Below are positions 62,701-64,000 of a stretch of DNA of 64,000 bases, piece after piece. The DNA lies in contig CALOFM010000012.1 in NCBI GenBank assembly GCA_942492625.1, positions 1-64,000 on the forward strand. The letters are read 5' to 3'. Origin of the DNA: Thiosymbion sp942492625. Its GTDB lineage: Bacteria > Pseudomonadota > Gammaproteobacteria > Chromatiales > Chromatiaceae. Below the pieces are notes generated by a model, which worked only from the letters and a program-made list of their open reading frames with translations, made no database searches and had not been told where the DNA came from. How positions within the stretch are numbered: position 1 is the first letter of the stretch; each line of letters opens with the position of its first letter. The translations under genes were made by a program, and so were the position numbers.

Positions 62701-64000
62701 CTACTCGCGGGCGTTAAAGTAGCAGGACAGGTCCGGTAGATCGATCTCACGTGGCGTTAGCTGGAGCCGGGCGTTCAACGAGGGGTCGCCGCGCAAACGC
62801 AGCCGCGCCTCCAGGCCGAGCTCGGGAATCAATACCACCGCCTTGTGCTCGCGCTTCTCGACCACCACGCCATCGCCCTTCCAATGGAGGTTGGCGCTCA
62901 GGTAGACGAGCTTCCAATGTTGATTGGACAGGCGTTCCGACCTCCTTACCGCGGCGGCCGCGGCCTCCGACTCGGCGGTCCGCTCCGAGACCTGCTGCGG
63001 CTCGAGAAGCTGGGAGCGGGCCAGGAAGGCACGGATTTGCTGATGCACCAGCAAGTCCGAGTAACGGCGCAACGGGCTGGTCGCACGGGTATAGAGCTCA
63101 AGCCCCAGTCCGAAATGGGGTTCAGGCTCGCTCACCAGCTTCGTCGGCTTGAACCGCCTGCGATAGGCGTACATTCCCGCCAGGTCGGCGGGCTCCTCGA
63201 TCTTGTCAGGCTGGGGCTGAGCCGCGAAGGGAATGGGAATCTTGTGCTTCAGGCAGAACCTCGCCGCACACTCCCCGGCCATCAGCATGGCATCGGTCAC
63301 CAGGGCCCTGCTTTGCAGCCGCAGCAGCGGGCGTATGCGCACCTCGCCATCGACTACGCGCACATTTACTTCGGGCAAATCGATGCTCGCGGCGTTTCGA
63401 CTCTTGCGCCGCAGGCGAAAGCGCTCGGTCAGCAGGCGCAGCTGCGCGAACGGCGGCTCTTCGAGCCTGTGGTCGACCTCTTCGTAGGTAAGCCGCTCTA
63501 CGCGCAGCAATGTGGTGCGAATCTCGATGTCCGTCAACTCACCGCTCTCGCCGCAGCGAAACCCGAAAGACAGGGCGGGTGAGACGGGCTGCAAACCGAG
63601 GCCCAGACGCTCGGTAACCGCCGCGGGCAACATGTTGACGAGCCGCTCGGGCATGTACTGATTTGAGCCCCGCGATCGCGCGTCTCGGTCGATTTCGCTG
63701 TCCGGCACAACCAAGGACGCCACGTCCGCGACATGTACCCAGATCCGGTCGCCGTCGAGGCTGAGTGCATCGTCCGGGTCCTGATTTCCCTCGTCGTCGA
63801 TGGCAAAGGCCGGCAGGTGGGTAAGGTCTAGGCGATCCTCCTGCACAAGGTCAGGCACCGCAAGATCCGGATCGGCAAACGGCAGCTTGTTGCGCCCCGG
63901 ATACGGGTTGTAATCAGGCGGCCAGTAACCGACCTGAATCAGTGCACGATGGGCATTCTGTGCAGTCTCCTGGTGACCCAATGCCTGAAGGATGCGACTG
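62701..64000 (-). CDS. RNase II/R-type exoribonuclease (RNB), partial
   Basis: At least 433 residues, continuing beyond the right edge. The frame is still open at 64000, and a TTG at 63981 is not a genuine start. The RNB core is clear: IDDEGNQDPDDALSLDGDRIWVHVADVASLV holds the Mg2+-binding Asp residues, followed by MPERLVNMLPAAVTERLGL and the RATSPLRRYSDLLVHQQIRAFL segment conserved in the family. A short beta C-terminal domain ends the protein. The enzyme degrades RNA 3' to 5'. The N-terminal cold-shock domains, if present, lie outside the window. Confidence 0.9.
   Translation of the reverse strand, partial: SRILQALGHQETAQNAHRALIQVGYWPPDYNPYPGRNKLPFADPDLAVPDLVQEDRLDLTHLPAFAIDDEGNQDPDDALSLDGDRIWVHVADVASLVVPDSEIDRDARSRGSNQYMPERLVNMLPAAVTERLGLGLQPVSPALSFGFRCGESGELTDIEIRTTLLRVERLTYEEVDHRLEEPPFAQLRLLTERFRLRRKSRNAASIDLPEVNVRVVDGEVRIRPLLRLQSRALVTDAMLMAGECAARFCLKHKIPIPFAAQPQPDKIEEPADLAGMYAYRRRFKPTKLVSEPEPHFGLGLELYTRATSPLRRYSDLLVHQQIRAFLARSQLLEPQQVSERTAESEAAAAAVRRSERLSNQHWKLVYLSANLHWKGDGVVVEKREHKAVVLIPELGLEARLRLRGDPSLNARLQLTPREIDLPDLSCYFNARE

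Overview
The window is GC-rich, densely coding DNA from a Gammaproteobacterium. Typical gammaproteobacterial loci include lptG next to pepA-holC, parC, a RimK cluster, MipA/OmpV, NudF and HolC. An ATP sulfurylase (sat) and a TusE/DsrC-family protein suggest a sulfur-metabolising, perhaps Chromatiales-like, bacterium. A sucrose-synthesis operon suggests salt or desiccation tolerance. The lineage is an inference; no rRNA or tRNA gene is visible.

Layout. 0.4-11.7 kb (+): envelope genes (LysM-DUF1254, a beta-barrel-like protein, a DUF3313 lipoprotein, a patatin lipoprotein), then srfA, then a retropepsin-like protease / rimK / AstE-like hydrolase set and an MscS-like protein. 11.8-13.1 kb: glgC. 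13.3-18.1 kb (-): mgtE coupled to a large MscK-type channel gene broken by two frameshifts. 18.3-20.1 kb: MipA/OmpV, a small acidic exported protein and a LysR (HdfR-type) relic. 20.1-25.1 kb (-): sucrose operon (sucrose-phosphate synthase, fructokinase, amylosucrase). 25.4-31.2 kb (+): srfB (frameshifted) and srfC. 31.2-35.9 kb (-): MFS transporter and a FixLJ-like two-component pair. 36.1-40.3 kb: RDD protein, lptG, pepA, holC and a DsrC-like protein lacking both usual cysteines. 40.3-42.5 kb: parC. 42.7-46.1 kb (-): a defence-like block of Uma2 nuclease, a metallophosphoesterase-NTPase fusion, higA and a tiny relic of higB. 46.1-51.2 kb: metY and a lone RND pump. 51.4-56.8 kb: pentapeptide protein, sat, a small conserved protein and DUF1631. 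56.9-64 kb: a glycosyltransferase with an internal deletion, a 12-copy hexamer repeat, a lytic transglycosylase, NudF, a YcbK-like protein, a membrane-anchored SMC/YhaN-like ATPase operon, and an RNase II-type gene that runs off the window.

Main points of interest: (1) a metallophosphoesterase fused to a STAND-like NTPase directly behind an orphan HigA, beside a 12-codon HigB remnant; (2) the SrfABC set split over about 20 kb, with an actin-like SrfB carrying a frameshift; (3) a DsrC-family protein without its redox cysteines; (4) at least five decayed genes in 64 kb, three with multi-codon deletions that cannot be single-base sequencing errors; (5) a three-gene coupled operon around a membrane-bound Rad50/SbcC-like ATPase.
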